Source: SURF-28 sp034521465
GTDB taxonomy: Bacteria > Bacteroidota > Ignavibacteria > Ignavibacteriales > Melioribacteraceae
DNA: 64,000 bases
Assembly: GCA_034521465.1 (NCBI GenBank)
Contig: JAXHMN010000016.1
Coordinates: forward strand, 1-64,000
Reading direction: 5' to 3'
How positions within the stretch are numbered: position 1 is the stretch's first letter; each line of letters starts with the position of its first letter. Below the pieces are notes generated by a model that had not been told where the DNA came from, ran no database searches, and worked only from the letters and a program-made list of their open reading frames with translations. Of this stretch, positions 21,867 to 32,737 are shown in pieces. A program made the translations under genes and the position numbers.

Positions 21867-22854
21867 GTGACATATCGAATAATTACGAAAGATTACTTGT
21901 TCATCTTGATTATACTTTTAATTTCATCATCAACTCATTACGGCTCAGGAATGATTTACTGATGAAGATTACCAACCGAAGAGAGTAAATAAATGTATTG
22001 AGCTTGTTTGAAGCCGGCCAGCCGGTTTATTATCAAGGGGTTTACGGCGGATATGAAGAAGGTCTTGAAGCTGCTCAAACCTGGGCTGATTATATTGTTT
22101 ACAACATGGAGCATAAGCCGCTCGACTTCACAAAACTTAAGGAGTTTATGAGAGGATTGGTTGCCGGAGGTCCTACTCCGAGCGGACATCGCACCCCAGC
22201 CGTGATAGTTGTTCTTCCGGTTACAGGTGTGGACGAGGTATCATTCAAAGGAAGTTCGTGGATTGTGCAGCAGGCATTGGCTACCGGCGTTCACGGAGTT
22301 CATTTACCGCGGGCACGCGATCCGCAAGCGGTAAAAGAATATATTCGTGCCGCCCGGTACCCGGTTCATAAACAAGCTATAGATGTAGTCGGCGAAGGTT
22401 TCCGCGGATGGGGAAGTCATAAGTTTGCCGCATGGGTTTGGGGTATCGAAGAAGAAGAGTATTTGAAGAAAGCCGATGTGTGGCCTCTCAATCCGGATGG
22501 TGAACTGATGCTGGGTGTAAAGATAGAAGATCCTGATGCTCTTGAAAATGCTGAGGAAACATTAAAAATTCCGGGTCTCGCATTTGCGGAACACGGCCCT
22601 CGGGATTTCGGATTTTCGCTCGGCTTTCTGGAAGGAAGAGCCGATCCACCTGTTCCTGAAGGAGTTTCTGAAGCCGGCGATATTGTTTTAGAATCTATGT
22701 AAAAAGAATGGACTTGTATTTTCTGATACAACGTTCTTCCGGACAATGTTAAAAAACGTGTCGATAAAGGTGTTATGATCGGCGCAGGAAGTGTTCAAGG
22801 AAGCGGCGGAAGTAGGACGAGAATATACTAAACGTAAAAATGCCGTGGAAATAA
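21867..22854 (+). CDS. HpcH/HpaI-family aldolase with signal peptide, frame-broken
   Basis: Metal-dependent class II pyruvate aldolase fold (HpcH/HpaI, 2-keto-3-deoxy sugar acid type). Family text: GQPVYYQGVYGGYEEGLEAA, TWADYIVYNMEHKP, GVHGVHLPRARDPQAVKEYI, and the metal-binding KIEDPDALENAEETLKIPG. The main open frame is 21998-22702; before it the frames give VTYRIITKDY then a hydrophobic LFILIILLISSSTHYGS, which looks like a signal peptide from the GTG at 21867 (the ATG at 21865 runs straight into a stop). After 22702 shifted frames give NGLVFSDTT, VDKGVMIGAG and a terminal KRKMPWK to the stop at 22852-22854. A signal on an aldolase is unusual; related predicted-exported members exist. Confidence 0.78.
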
Positions 22855-22946
22855 CGATATTATTAACCATGACGGAGCGAAATGCAAATAATAAAATTCA
22901 TTCTGTTTCCGATTAATTATTTATTCAATTTTATAGGATCAATTAT

Positions 22947-23798
22947 ATGTCAAGAGCATACTGCAGGTATGAAGACAAAGGTGACAACTTGGATTACGGA
23001 ACTGGTTGAAGGTGAATTCGATTAACTCCTCTGAATAAAGAACCCCGGCTGGGACGGTGGTCAAAAATCTGGGCAGCCGGTACTTCTTAATAAAGTTAAC
23101 ATTTCTTCATCCGTCGCGAACCAATGGTTATTTTAGGTTTAGGAGGCTCATATAAACAATTGGCATGGACCGATGAAGATCCTCTTAAGACTGTCAGATG
23201 GTTCCTTAAAACCTCCTTCCTCAGCAGCTTCTCCAGGTGAGAATATTAGTATCTGCCTGCGATCACTTGATGAGGTAAAAGTTGAAACCGAGTTGGTAAT
23301 TGTGATAGGCGAGAACCATTAAAGAATGCCGATCACAATGAAACTGCCGCGCTTAATGCGATCTTCGGCTATACTATCGGAAACGATATTGTCGGGTAAT
23401 AGCTGACTCGTATCATCGTTATGAGGGTGAACCAGCTCGATACTCCTAAAGAAATTCTCGGTCCAGGGCTCAAAAATAGGAGATGACGTTTGCTCCGTTC
23501 GGGCCGTTTATTTATACCGGTATTGAATGGAAAGAATCGAGATTGGCGGCTGCATATCGAAAATGCCGGTTCAGGCGAAAGCAAATCGTTCATAGCAGAT
23601 AATACCAATAACCTGGTTTATTCACCCGAAAAATTGTCTCCGATCTTTCCAAGAGTGTTAACATCTGAATCCCAGGTGACATTATTTTTACCGGTACATC
23701 AAAGTCAATTGTGGTAGGCGGACGGTGATCGCTGTTACGGTTTACAATTGACGGGTTAGGAACATCTGATTAATAAAATCACTGCCGATAAAGAATAA
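22947..23798 (+). CDS. Fumarylacetoacetate hydrolase family protein, heavily frame-broken
   Basis: Shattered into short frames but still readable: SRAYCRYEDKGDN at the start, ILGLGGSYKQL, KVETELVIVIG, ALNAIFGYTIGNDIVG, DSYHRYEGEPA, FAPFGPFIYTG, NPGDIIFTGTS and a tail INKITADKE to the stop at 23796-23798. GYTIGNDI and GDIIFTGTS are characteristic of the FAA-hydrolase superfamily, metal-dependent C-C bond hydrolases or decarboxylases of 2-keto or 2,4-diketo acids (as in the non-phosphorylated fucose/rhamnose route and homoprotocatechuate breakdown). It follows the HpcH-type aldolase by 92 bp, a combination typical of both routes. At least ten frame changes are needed. Start is approximate. Confidence 0.72.
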
Positions 23799-23811
23799 CT
23801 TCTTTACGGAT

Positions 23812-24994
23812 ATGATCGAGTAAGCTGACTTGAATAATGAAACTTTGATACAACTGCAACGATAGAGGAAGTTGGATAACGGAACAGCTTAAATATTACA
23901 TCGCTCATTAGGGGCGCCTCCCATATGAACGCCTGCCAATTGGCGACCGAAGCTTTCATGCGCCCGGAAGTAGGCTTTAATCCTTCATGGTTCCACAAAT
24001 TCTGCGGATATACATTTCTCCGAACAGATGGCATGCCGATATCGAATTCAGAATTAATTGTCACTTGAAAGAATGCGCGAATGAAATTAAAAAACAGATT
24101 CCCTGGGATATAACATAGGCGAGGTATTAGACGATAAACCTTACGATCTTAGTTAACCGGTATTTACGGTATTGGTATTCTCGATTCGATTTTCGGCAGG
24201 CGATCTTTGGAATATTCATCCCAAGTAAATGGCCTGTACCTATCGGCCCGACCTTGAACTGATGATGAAATTTTAATCGCTCGAGGTACCCGACATTTTC
24301 GAACAATAGATTTTTCATGAATCTTCTCTGAGCAAATTGATAAGATATATAAACTAACCGGCTGTGTTCGCGGTTTCCTTAACTGGCAGGGAAATCTGAA
24401 TACCGCTTTCCGTTTGAGAGGCGAGTCTATATTTATCGACTTGATCGATCAGATCGAAGTTGCTAACAAAACTTTTGGCATGTTATTTCCGATACTTATC
24501 TTGCAGGGCGTTAAAACACGTTATACGCCAAGCAGAAAGAATATGGAGTCAAATATATCGACTTTGCCACTATTGCAAACTGTACAGTTAATATGGTAGG
24601 ACCGGATATTGTACGGTTCTTCGTTACTTAACGTATGATAAAAAAATCGCTAATGAGTTTCCGATCATAGGTGTTCATAATTGTGCATGGACGGTAACGC
24701 CGTACATGGATTCTATTCGCAAATACCGAATGTTGCATATATCGATATGGGAATTGATTCCGATCTGCAGAAAGCACGTGAAGTCTTTCCCGGAGTGCTA
24801 GGAGAAATTGCCTTTATACATCAGTAGATCTGAAAAATAAAAGCAAGGAAGAGATAAGGAAAGATTTTGAATTCATTGCACGAAATCTTGCGCCGTGCGA
24901 TGTTGGTATGCCCGATATTGAATATGATGTTCCTGAAGAAAAAATAATGTTCGCTATGGATCTATGTAAAGAACTTTCTGATAAAAATTCTTAA
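23812..24994 (+). CDS. Uroporphyrinogen-decarboxylase-like (MtaA-type) protein, heavily frame-broken
   Basis: The frames give, in order: GFNPSWFHKFCG, the RRSLEYSS/WNIHP region, GCVRGFLNWQGNLNTAFRLRG, ESIFIDLIDQ, KYIDFATIANCTVNMVGPDI, GVHNCAWTVTPYMDS, NVAYIDMGIDSDLQ, DLKNKSKEEIRKDFEFIAR and CDVGMPDIEYDVPEEK up to the stop at 24992-24994. This is the TIM-barrel UroD/MtaA superfamily; members close to this text are found in sugar or methyl-transfer contexts rather than haem synthesis, and no other haem genes are nearby. The NWQG and HNCAW blocks are the most diagnostic. The role here is unknown (methyl transfer or decarboxylation). Start about 23812, uncertain. Confidence 0.68.
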
Positions 24995-25016
24995 AAACTT
25001 TTTTATAGGCCGAAAA

Positions 25017-26686
25017 ATGATCTAAAAAAACAACATTACTAGTAATGTGTTTCCTTTTTATAGTACTTCTAAATAAAGCCCAGGAAGAAGAGTATAAATT
25101 CAAATCATTAAGTGAATATGGGCAGTTTGCTCCACCTGATGCTTTCGCGGAGGATTCGAATTATGCCTATTACGGCAGCGAGAACGAATGGAACAGAAGA
25201 ATGTTTTCCGAAAATGCTACCTCAAAATATTACAAGCGGCAGGGGCAGAGGCAAATGCTGGAAATACTAGACGGCAATACGGATGATGCAATTGCTATTT
25301 GCCGTCACACACTCAGTGTTCAACCGAACGATTTAGAATCATTTTTCAATTTATCTGTTGCGTACGCTCAAAAGGGTATGATAGACTCTTCGCTTTACTA
25401 TGTTGATCTTGCGTTGACTAACGGACTCCCTTTTACAAGATATTTGGCTGGTCCGCGTGACACTCCTTAAACCGGTTTACAAAACGAATTATTTCAAAAA
25501 TCTTAAAGAAAAATACAGCATAGAACTTCTCCACGGTCCGATGACCGGAGCAGTTACTACGAGTAGTATTAAAATATGGCTTCGGACACTTAATGAATCG
25601 GAAGTAGAGATAAAAGTTTTTGATACCGACTAATGAATTAGCTGGAATATTCAAGAACAATACTTCGGCTGATAAAGATTTTACTACGGAGATCGAAATA
25701 ACCGGTTTACTCCCCGAAACTAAATACAATTATAAAAATTATTATTGACGGCAAAGAGATAGAAAAGCTTTACTCATTCGAAACTTATGCGGAACAATAT
25801 TCAAAAGAAAAATTAAGAATAGCATTCGGAGGAGGTGCCGGATATACCGATAAGCATGGAAAGGATCTGGGATACATTGGCTACCTATAACTTAGATGCA
25901 TTCTTAATGCTGGGTGATAATGTTTATGTTGATCTTCCCGAAATGCCCGGTTCTTTTCACGATTACACTTACTATCGAAGACAATCAAGACCGGAGTATA
26001 AAAGATTTTTAGAGAGCACAAACATTTATGCAATATGGGATGATCACGATGCAGCCATTGATGATATTTGGATGGGACCTTACGTTGACAAACCTGATTG
26101 GAAACTTCCGATGCTGCGGCATTTCGAAAGACAATGGGTAAATCCATTTAACGGATCAGAAAAAGTTCCCGGTGGTTATTTCAATTTTTCGATCGGTCAA
26201 GTTGATCTTTTTATGCTTGACTGCAGATTTCACAGAACTAATCCATTCAAAGAAGAAAGAACTATGATCGGCCCGGAACAGAAGAAATGGTTGAAGGAAA
26301 AAATTCTACAATCGAATGCCGAAGTTAAAGTTATCGTATCTTCTGTTCCATGGTCGCTGGAAGCCAAACCGGGTAGCAAAGATACTTGGGCCGGTTTTGA
26401 AAAAGAAAGAAGTGAATTATTCGATTTTCTTTCTGAGAATAATATTGAAGGTGTTATACTCCTTTCTGCCGATCGTCACCGAACCGATGCCTGGAAAATC
26501 GAGCGCGAAAACGATTATCCGCTTTATGAATTTCAGAGTTCACGTCTGACAAATATTCATACGCATCCGGTAATGCCTGAGGCGTTGGTTGCATATAACG
26601 AAAAATGCTCATTTGGGTTACTCGAGTTTGATTTTACGAAAAATGAGGTAGACTTCAAGATAGTTTCAATTGATAATGAGAAATAA
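25017..26686 (+). CDS. Secreted PhoD-like phosphatase with N-terminal TPR, frame-broken
   Basis: Signal peptide (TTLLVMCFLFIVLLNKAQ) follows a frame slip inside the A-run just after the ATG at 25017. Residues of about 90-140 form one or two tetratricopeptide repeats (DDAIAICRHTLSVQPNDLES; SLYYVDLALTNG). Then comes a fibronectin-like N-domain (MTGAVTTSSIKIWLRTLNES) and the PhoD metallophosphoesterase core: MLGDNVYVDLP, IWDDHDAAIDDIWMG, DLFMLDCRFHRT, SSVPWSLEAKP and LLSADRHRT. Frame changes lie near 25025, 25465, 25630, 25735 and 25830. PhoD enzymes are calcium/iron phosphodiesterases or phosphomonoesterases outside the inner membrane. The role in this locus may be phosphate recovery or hydrolysis of a phosphorylated glycan. 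Confidence 0.82.
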
Positions 26687-26786
26687 AGGCAGTGTTACTA
26701 TTGATCTTGGGGAATTAAAATAATTGTAAAAAGATGAGACGATGGTATTTAAATACTCTTTCTGATCTCAACAAATATTTTCTGAA

Positions 26787-28045
26787 ATGAATCTTAATAA
26801 ACTTATTATACAAAAATGTTTCATCGTTCTTTTGCTCTTCATTTCATTGGTAAATATTGAAGCAAGAGTTTTTTCGATGATCGAAATTAAACAATCTGTA
26901 AAAGTTTTCTATGACGGCGGCGGAACTCTCTTTAATTATTTACGCACAGATATTGATTTTGTTCAGTTTGTTCGTAGCCCGCAAGAGGCAGATGTACATA
27001 TTCAGATTAACTCAATTACCACGGGTAACGGCGGAAAGAATACACGCTTTTTTTCATGGGGACAAAGGAGTTTAAAGGAATTGAAGATACTTTGGTTACA
27101 TTTACTTCCGCATTGTTGTCCGATAGTGAGCGGCTTTTACAACTTGTAAGGTTAGTTAAGCAAGGTTTGGTTAGATACATCAGCAAGACCTCGGATAATA
27201 AAAATATTGATATAGTTTATACAGGCAATGCTCATCATATTCCGGTCGAAGATAGCTGGGATAATTGGATATTCAGTGTTGGTCTTAACGGTTCTCTTGA
27301 AGGTGAAGAATCAAAAAAAGAATTTATGTGGGAAGCCGATCTTGATGCAGACCGGGTAAAAAGAGGATCGAAAATAAAAATTAACGGAACCTATTCTAAT
27401 GAAATAAAAGAGTTTGAAAATGATAACGAAATATCGCAAACTTCCAAAAAAGAGAGAATATTTAGGTTGTTATATGTTAATTCAATTTCACAAAAATTTT
27501 CCGCAGGTATATTTACAGAGTACAAATCTAAAACCTATGAAAATATAAGTGATGGTTTTAATCTTGCCCCCGCCATTGAATATAGTGTTTATCCATACGA
27601 ACAATCTGTAAGAAAAAAGTTTACTTTTCTCTATCGAATTGGGTGGACATATAATAATTATTATCAAAGAACAATTTTTTCGAAGGAAGAAGAATCTCTA
27701 TTTCAACACTCATTGAAAATAGATTACACAATTTATGAGCTTTGGGGTACGGCAGATATTTTCATAGAGGCATCGAACTATCTTAATGACTTTAATAAGA
27801 ACCGAATTGATTTTAAAACTAAACTTGCATTCAGACTAACCGGAGCCTTCTTTTTTAATGTTTATTTGCAGGCTTCATATGTCAACGATCAGCTTTATAT
27901 CCCTTTGGAAGAAGTTTCTTTTGAAGATGTTTTACTAAATCAGATTAAACTTTCTACTCAATATGAATACAGACTGAAACTTGGAGTTAGTTACACATTC
28001 GGCTCAATTTATAACACAATAGTAAACCCGAGATTCGAAAAGTGA
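26787..28045 (+). CDS. Outer-membrane beta-barrel protein of unknown function, one frameshift
   Basis: About 420 residues. A signal peptide (CFIVLLLFISLVNIEA) is followed by KVFYDGGGTLFNYLRTDIDF and FVRSPQEADVHIQINSITTG, a text pattern I recognise from a Bacteroidota family of outer-membrane proteins of unknown function; the C-terminal half alternates charged and aromatic residues as barrel strands and ends SYTFGSIYNTIVNPRFEK. One frame change near 27050 joins two parts. Its stop overlaps the GTG start of the aldehyde dehydrogenase (GTGA at 28042-28045), so the genes are translationally coupled. Confidence 0.72.
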
Positions 28046-29461
28046 AGTGCAAGAGTTATATTTCCGGTAACTGGGTTAATTCAACAAATGATCAAGCTGT
28101 GAGCATGTTCAATCCTGCGGATACAAATCAAAAAATTTGTGAAGTGGAATTCGCCGATGCTGAACTAGTTTTTCATGCTATCGAAAGTGCAAAGTCAGCA
28201 TTTGTTAAGTGGAAATCTATTCCAACGAAAAATAGGGTTGAATATCTTAAAGAATTTTTAGATTTGAGCACTCAGAATAGGCAGAAGCTTGCTGAAACGA
28301 TCACACTTGAAAACGGAAAAACTTTAAATGAATCCCATGCGGAAATCAGCTCAGGAATTAGCGAAGCAAATTACCAACTTGATTATTTTACGGATATATC
28401 AGTAGAAACGAAAAATTTATTTGAAACTCGTCACGAACCTCTTGGCCCAGTACTTTTAATAACACCGTGGAATTTTCCTTTTGCAACAGTAATGCGCAAA
28501 ATGATTCCTGCCTTAGCCGCAGGAAATTCGGTAATATTAAAACCATCTGAATTAACACCGATGACATCAGTATTTATTTCTGACATATTGTCAAAAGTTA
28601 GTTTGCCGGATGGAACAGTAAATACAATTTTAGGAGATGGCAGAGTCGGTAGTTTTTTAACAGGCTCTAGTGATATCAAAGCAATTTCTCTAACCGGCTC
28701 GACAATAACAGGCAAGCATATTAAAAAGCAAATCGCAGAGGGGAGTACAAGATTTCAAGCGGAAATGGGCGGCAAAAATTGTGTTGCTGTTCTACCCGAT
28801 GCGGATGTTGAGAAAGCAGCAAAAGATATTATCATCAATGCATATGCTTGCTGCGGTCAATGGTGTACGGGCACCAGCAGAGTTGTTGTTCATAAAGATG
28901 TTTCCAGGCAGCTAATTGATTTTGCCGTTGATTTAACAAAATTGATCAAATTGGGAAATGGTTTGGTTGACCAGACTAATATGGGGCCGCTTATATCGCA
29001 AGCTCAGCTTGATAAAGTTATATCTTTTGTTGCCCAAGCAGAAAAAGCAAATTTATCAACTGGTGGAAAAAAGCCAGATGATTTAAAACTTCTAAATGGT
29101 TATTTCTTTGAACCAACGATTTTCAGTGGAGTTAACTCTAATTCTAAGCTCGCTCAAGAAGAAATTTTCGGACCTGTATTATCTATAATGATTGAAGATT
29201 CGATTGAAGATATGATTTCAACGGTAAACAATTCTAAATATGGACTTTCTTTCTCCGTTTATACGCAGGATGAAATAATCGGAGAAAAGTTTATTAATGA
29301 AATTGAAGCAGGACTTTGTCATATTAACCTGCCGACGGCTTATCGCGATCCGTCATTACCTCTCTTGGGCTGGAAAGATTCAGGTTTTGGTTTACCTGGA
29401 ATCCGGTAGATTCGCCTTAGATTTTTTCACTAGAACTAAAGCAGTTTATAGGAATAAATAA
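28042..29461 (+). CDS. NAD(P)-dependent aldehyde dehydrogenase, terminal frameshift
   Basis: Oxidises an aldehyde to an acid using NAD(P). About 473 residues after repair. Motifs: TPWNFPFATVMRKMIPALAAG (cofactor domain), the KPSELTP lysine, LTGSTITG, the catalytic Glu in EMGGKNCVAVLP and the nucleophilic Cys in CCGQWCTGTSRVVVH, plus EEIFGPVL. The starts is a GTG at 28042 overlapping the preceding stop. Near 29400 the frame slips (GLPG then ESGRFALDFFTRTKAVYRNK), which moves the end from 29409 to the TAA at 29459-29461, overlapping the next ATG by one base. Succinate-semialdehyde-, lactaldehyde- or 2-ketoglutarate-semialdehyde-type activities all fit. Coupled to the dehydratase, it is likely a late step in acid-sugar breakdown. 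Confidence 0.9.
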
Positions 29462-30624
29462 TGAAGATAAAATCGATTCAACAAAAAACAGTCTCTCTCA
29501 ATTCAGAAGTAAGAAATGCCGTAATAGATTTTTCAACTATGACGACTTCAATTGTAGCGGTCGTTACTGACGTTGTTAAAAATGGAAAACCAGTAGTCGG
29601 TTTCGGATTTAACTCAAACGGTAGATATGCTCAAGAAGGCATTCTTAAAGAAAGAATTATTCCACGTTTATTATCCGCTGATAGAGATGCGTTGCTTAAT
29701 AATGCCGGAGATAACCTTGATCCCTTTAAGTGTTGGGATGTAATGATGAAGAACGAAAAACCCGGAGGGCACGGGGATAGATCTGTTGCTGTCGGTACTG
29801 TAGATATGGCAATATGGGATATTGTTGCAAAAATAGAAAATAAACCTCTTTATAAATTACTGTCGGAAAGGTATCGTGACGGTAAAGCAAAACCGGAAGT
29901 TTACACTTATGCCGCCGGGGGTTACTATTATCCCGGCAAGGCGCTCACCGGTTTGCTCGATGAGTTTAAACGTTATTTGGACATGGGTTTTGAATCCTGC
30001 AAAATGAAGATCGGCGGAGCTTCGCTTAATGAAGACTTAGCAAGGATTGAAGCCGCATTAAAAATAGTCGACAAAGGATCAGCGCTGGCTGTAGATGCGA
30101 ATGGTAGATTTGATTTGCGTACAGCAGTAAAATATGCAGAGGCCATTGAACCTTTCGGATTGAAATGGTATGAAGAACCTGTTGATCCGCTTGACTTTCA
30201 ATCACTTGCAGCACTTTCCGAATCATTAAAAATGCCTTTAGCAACAGGCGAGAACATTTTTTCTTTGCCTGATTCGAGAAATTTAATTCTTTATGGTAAT
30301 CTGAACCCCAATCGTGATTATCTTCAAATGGACCCTGTTCTTGGTTACGGGTTAACTGAATACATCCGAATTCTGAATATGCTTAAAGATAAGGGCTGGT
30401 CTTCAAAAAGATGCATTCCTCACGGCGGACATCAATTTGGGCTGCACATTGCAGCGGGTTTGGAGCTATATGGTAATGAATCTTATCCTGAAGTGTTTCT
30501 TCCCTTTGGTAAATTTTCCGACAATATGAAATTGGAAAATGGCATAATTAAGCTTAATTCTGCTCCGGGAATAGGTTACGAAACAGTAGAGGAAATCTAC
30601 AAGATATTTAATCAATTATTATAA
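29461..30624 (+). CDS. Enolase-superfamily acid-sugar dehydratase (D-tartrate-dehydratase-like)
   Basis: A 387-residue member of the mandelate racemase/muconate-lactonizing enolase superfamily. The catalytic lysine pair is in SCKMKIGG, metal ligands in ALAVDANGRF, WYEEPVDPL and ATGENIF, and the general acid/base His in RCIPHGGHQFGLHIAAGLEL. The PHGGHQ and NESYPEVFLPFG blocks resemble what is known of D-tartrate dehydratase (TarD) and its relatives, but the substrate range is uncertain; other acid-sugar dehydratases share them. The reaction would be loss of water from an aldonate or aldarate to give a 2-keto-3-deoxy acid. Start overlaps the preceding ALDH stop (TAATG). Intact frame. Confidence 0.85.
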   Translation: MKIKSIQQKTVSLNSEVRNAVIDFSTMTTSIVAVVTDVVKNGKPVVGFGFNSNGRYAQEGILKERIIPRLLSADRDALLNNAGDNLDPFKCWDVMMKNEKPGGHGDRSVAVGTVDMAIWDIVAKIENKPLYKLLSERYRDGKAKPEVYTYAAGGYYYPGKALTGLLDEFKRYLDMGFESCKMKIGGASLNEDLARIEAALKIVDKGSALAVDANGRFDLRTAVKYAEAIEPFGLKWYEEPVDPLDFQSLAALSESLKMPLATGENIFSLPDSRNLILYGNLNPNRDYLQMDPVLGYGLTEYIRILNMLKDKGWSSKRCIPHGGHQFGLHIAAGLELYGNESYPEVFLPFGKFSDNMKLENGIIKLNSAPGIGYETVEEIYKIFNQLL

Positions 30625-30649
30625 TTATTTGTTTATACTAAATTTGGCT

Positions 30650-31252
30650 ATGGATAGAAAAACCTTACACATCATTGGAGATAGTATTTCAATCGAATAT
30701 GGACCATTTCTAAAAAAGTTTATTGAAAAATATTTTACTTATTCGAGGAAAGAGGGAAGGGTAGGAGATTTTGATTTGCCTGAAGGTGCAAATGCCGGGG
30801 ACTCCTCGATGGTTTTAGAGTATTTGAAAAAATGTAAAACTGAAAAAGTTCACTGGGATATAGTCTTAATAAACTGTGGACTTCACGATATTAAAATTTA
30901 TAAAGATTTTAATCAGATCAGCATTAGAAGATATGAACGTAATTTGGAAGAAATCTTCAAGCTGACAAAATTGTTAAGCGATCAAACTATCTGGCTAAAT
31001 ATCACACCGGTTATTGATGATCTTCATAATTCATTTAAGAAGGAATTTAAGAGATATAATAGTGATGTTATTAAATATAATGAAATAGGAAAAAGGTTAG
31101 CTCAATCGAATTGTGCATTCTTTATTGATCTTTATGAATTTTGTAAAGCTTTAGGTGGTCAAGAAATTTACCGGGATCATGTTCACTTTATAGATACAGT
31201 GCAAAAGCTTCAAGCCGCATTTATAGCAGGTCATCTCAAAACCTTATTATGA
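30650..31252 (+). CDS. SGNH/GDSL-type hydrolase
   Basis: About 200 residues. Starting from the ATG at 30650 the protein opens MDRKTLHIIGDSISIEYGPF with the GDS(I) block I Ser; block III is close to LINCGLHDIKIY and block V is DHVHFID near the C-terminus with the catalytic Asp-x-x-His. This start is favoured over the ATG at 30629, which adds a hydrophobic oddity but no signal. No signal peptide, so it is probably cytoplasmic. SGNH enzymes commonly remove acetyl or methyl-type esters from sugars; in this place a deacetylase of a glycan-derived intermediate is likely. It sits 26 bp after the dehydratase. Confidence 0.8.
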   Translation: MDRKTLHIIGDSISIEYGPFLKKFIEKYFTYSRKEGRVGDFDLPEGANAGDSSMVLEYLKKCKTEKVHWDIVLINCGLHDIKIYKDFNQISIRRYERNLEEIFKLTKLLSDQTIWLNITPVIDDLHNSFKKEFKRYNSDVIKYNEIGKRLAQSNCAFFIDLYEFCKALGGQEIYRDHVHFIDTVQKLQAAFIAGHLKTLL

Positions 31253-31366
31253 GAAATTGCAAGCTGTTTTCTTGAAAGTGAAATAACATTTGAAATCGAT
31301 TTTAAGGCAATAAATTATAATGTTTGAGTTAGTCTTTTCTTGTAATCCAAAAATAAGAGTATTGAA

Positions 31367-32669
31367 ATGAAAGAAGCATTCCATGTAATGGCAAAGCCGA
31401 TAGGTCCGATTTGTAATCTCGACTGCAAATACTGTTTCTATTTGGAAAAGGAAAATCTTTATCAAACTTCCAATTTTGAAATGTCACAGAAAGTTTTGGA
31501 AGAGTTTATTAAGCAAAAAATTGAATCTCATAAAACTCCCGCTGTTAATTTTGCTTGGCAGGGAGGCGAACCTACTCTTCTTGGAGTCAATTATTTTAAA
31601 AAGGTTGTTGAGTTACAAAAAAGGTATTCTGACGGTAAAAAGATTTGAAAATACTTTTCAAACAAACGGGGTTCTGCTTGATGATGAGTGGTGTGAGTTT
31701 TTCGCTGAAAATAATTTTCTCATCGGATTTTCGATTGACGGACCGAAAGAGTTGCATGATAAATACCGTGTCAACAAAGGAGAAAAGCCGACTTTTGAAC
31801 AAGTTATACGGGGACTTGAATTTCTTAAAAAACATAAAGTTGATTTCAATACACTTACCGTAGTTCATGATCACAATTCTCATTACCCTCTGGAGGTTTA
31901 CAGATTCTTAAAAGAAATCGGAAGTGGATTTATGCAATTCATTCCGATTGTTGAAAGAGTCGCGAAGGGAAGTGACCCGTCCGGACTTTCACTTGTTTCC
32001 CCGGATTATGAAGAGGATGCCGTAGTCACAGATTGGTCGGTTCGCCCGAAAGTTTATGGTGATTTTTTAATTAAAATATTTGACGAGTGGGTGCGAAACG
32101 ACGTCGGCAAATACTTTGTTCAGATATTCGATGTAGCTTTGGAAAGCTGGTATGGCAAAGAACCGAGTTTATGTGTATTCCGCGAAACTTGTGGCGATGC
32201 AATGGCAATTGAACATAACGGGGATCTTATACTCATGCGATCATTATGTTTATCCTGAAAACAAACTCGGCAACATAATGGAATGAGCATATTTATCTGT
32301 TTTAGTAAACTAAGCCACAGCAGGCAAAATTTGGCGATTGGATAAAAGATTGGAATTGCCGAATTATTGTTTGAAATGTGAAGTAAGGTTTGTCATGCAA
32401 CGGTGAATGCCCGAAACATCAGATTTATTCAAACACCAGATGGTGAAGACGGATTAAATTATCTATGTGCAGGGTATAGAAAGTTTTTTAATCACATTGA
32501 TCCATATATGAAATTTATGGTGAATGAATTGAAAAAAGAACGCGCTCCGGCAAATGTTATGAAATGGGTAAAAGAAAAAGATGCAGGGTTCCCGAGTTTT
32601 AATGTCGGCAGAAATGATTTATGCCCTTGCGGAAGCGGTAAAAAGTTTAAGTTGTGTTGTAGGAAATAA
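31367..32669 (+). CDS. Anaerobic sulfatase-maturating radical SAM enzyme, frame-broken
   Basis: Converts the active-site Cys or Ser of type-I sulfatases to formylglycine in the cytoplasm. The radical-SAM cluster motif CNLDCKYCFYLEK is near residue 17, then AWQGGEPTLLG, FQTNGVLLDDEW, IGFSIDGPKELHDKYR and FIPIVERVA. The second half carries Cys-rich text (CGDAMAIEHNGDL, YCLKCEV-like pieces around 32240-32400) that supplies auxiliary cluster ligands, and the C-terminus has GRNDLCPCGSGKKFKLCC, a SEC-C-like zinc motif. Frame changes lie near 31647, 32240-32280, 32300-32400. The partner sulfatase is 28 kb upstream. The family is certain; the SEC-C-like tail is less usual. Confidence 0.9.
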
Positions 32670-32737
32670 TATCTACTTGTATTGGAAACTCAGGTACTTA
32701 CAAAAATATAATATTCAGTTATAGGTAAAATACCAAT

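Noticed and set aside
22417..22746. Minus-strand 109-residue open frame inside the aldolase
   Set aside because: It is antisense to the conserved metal-binding region of the aldolase and has no recognisable domain.
23812..24994. Haem biosynthesis hemE
   Set aside because: No other haem genes are nearby and the conserved blocks match the UroD-like/MtaA side of the superfamily rather than true HemE.
18259..25010. Region of pseudogenes undergoing decay
   Set aside because: Motifs stay well conserved across every frame break and the breaks are single-base indels, which is more like sequencing error than decay.
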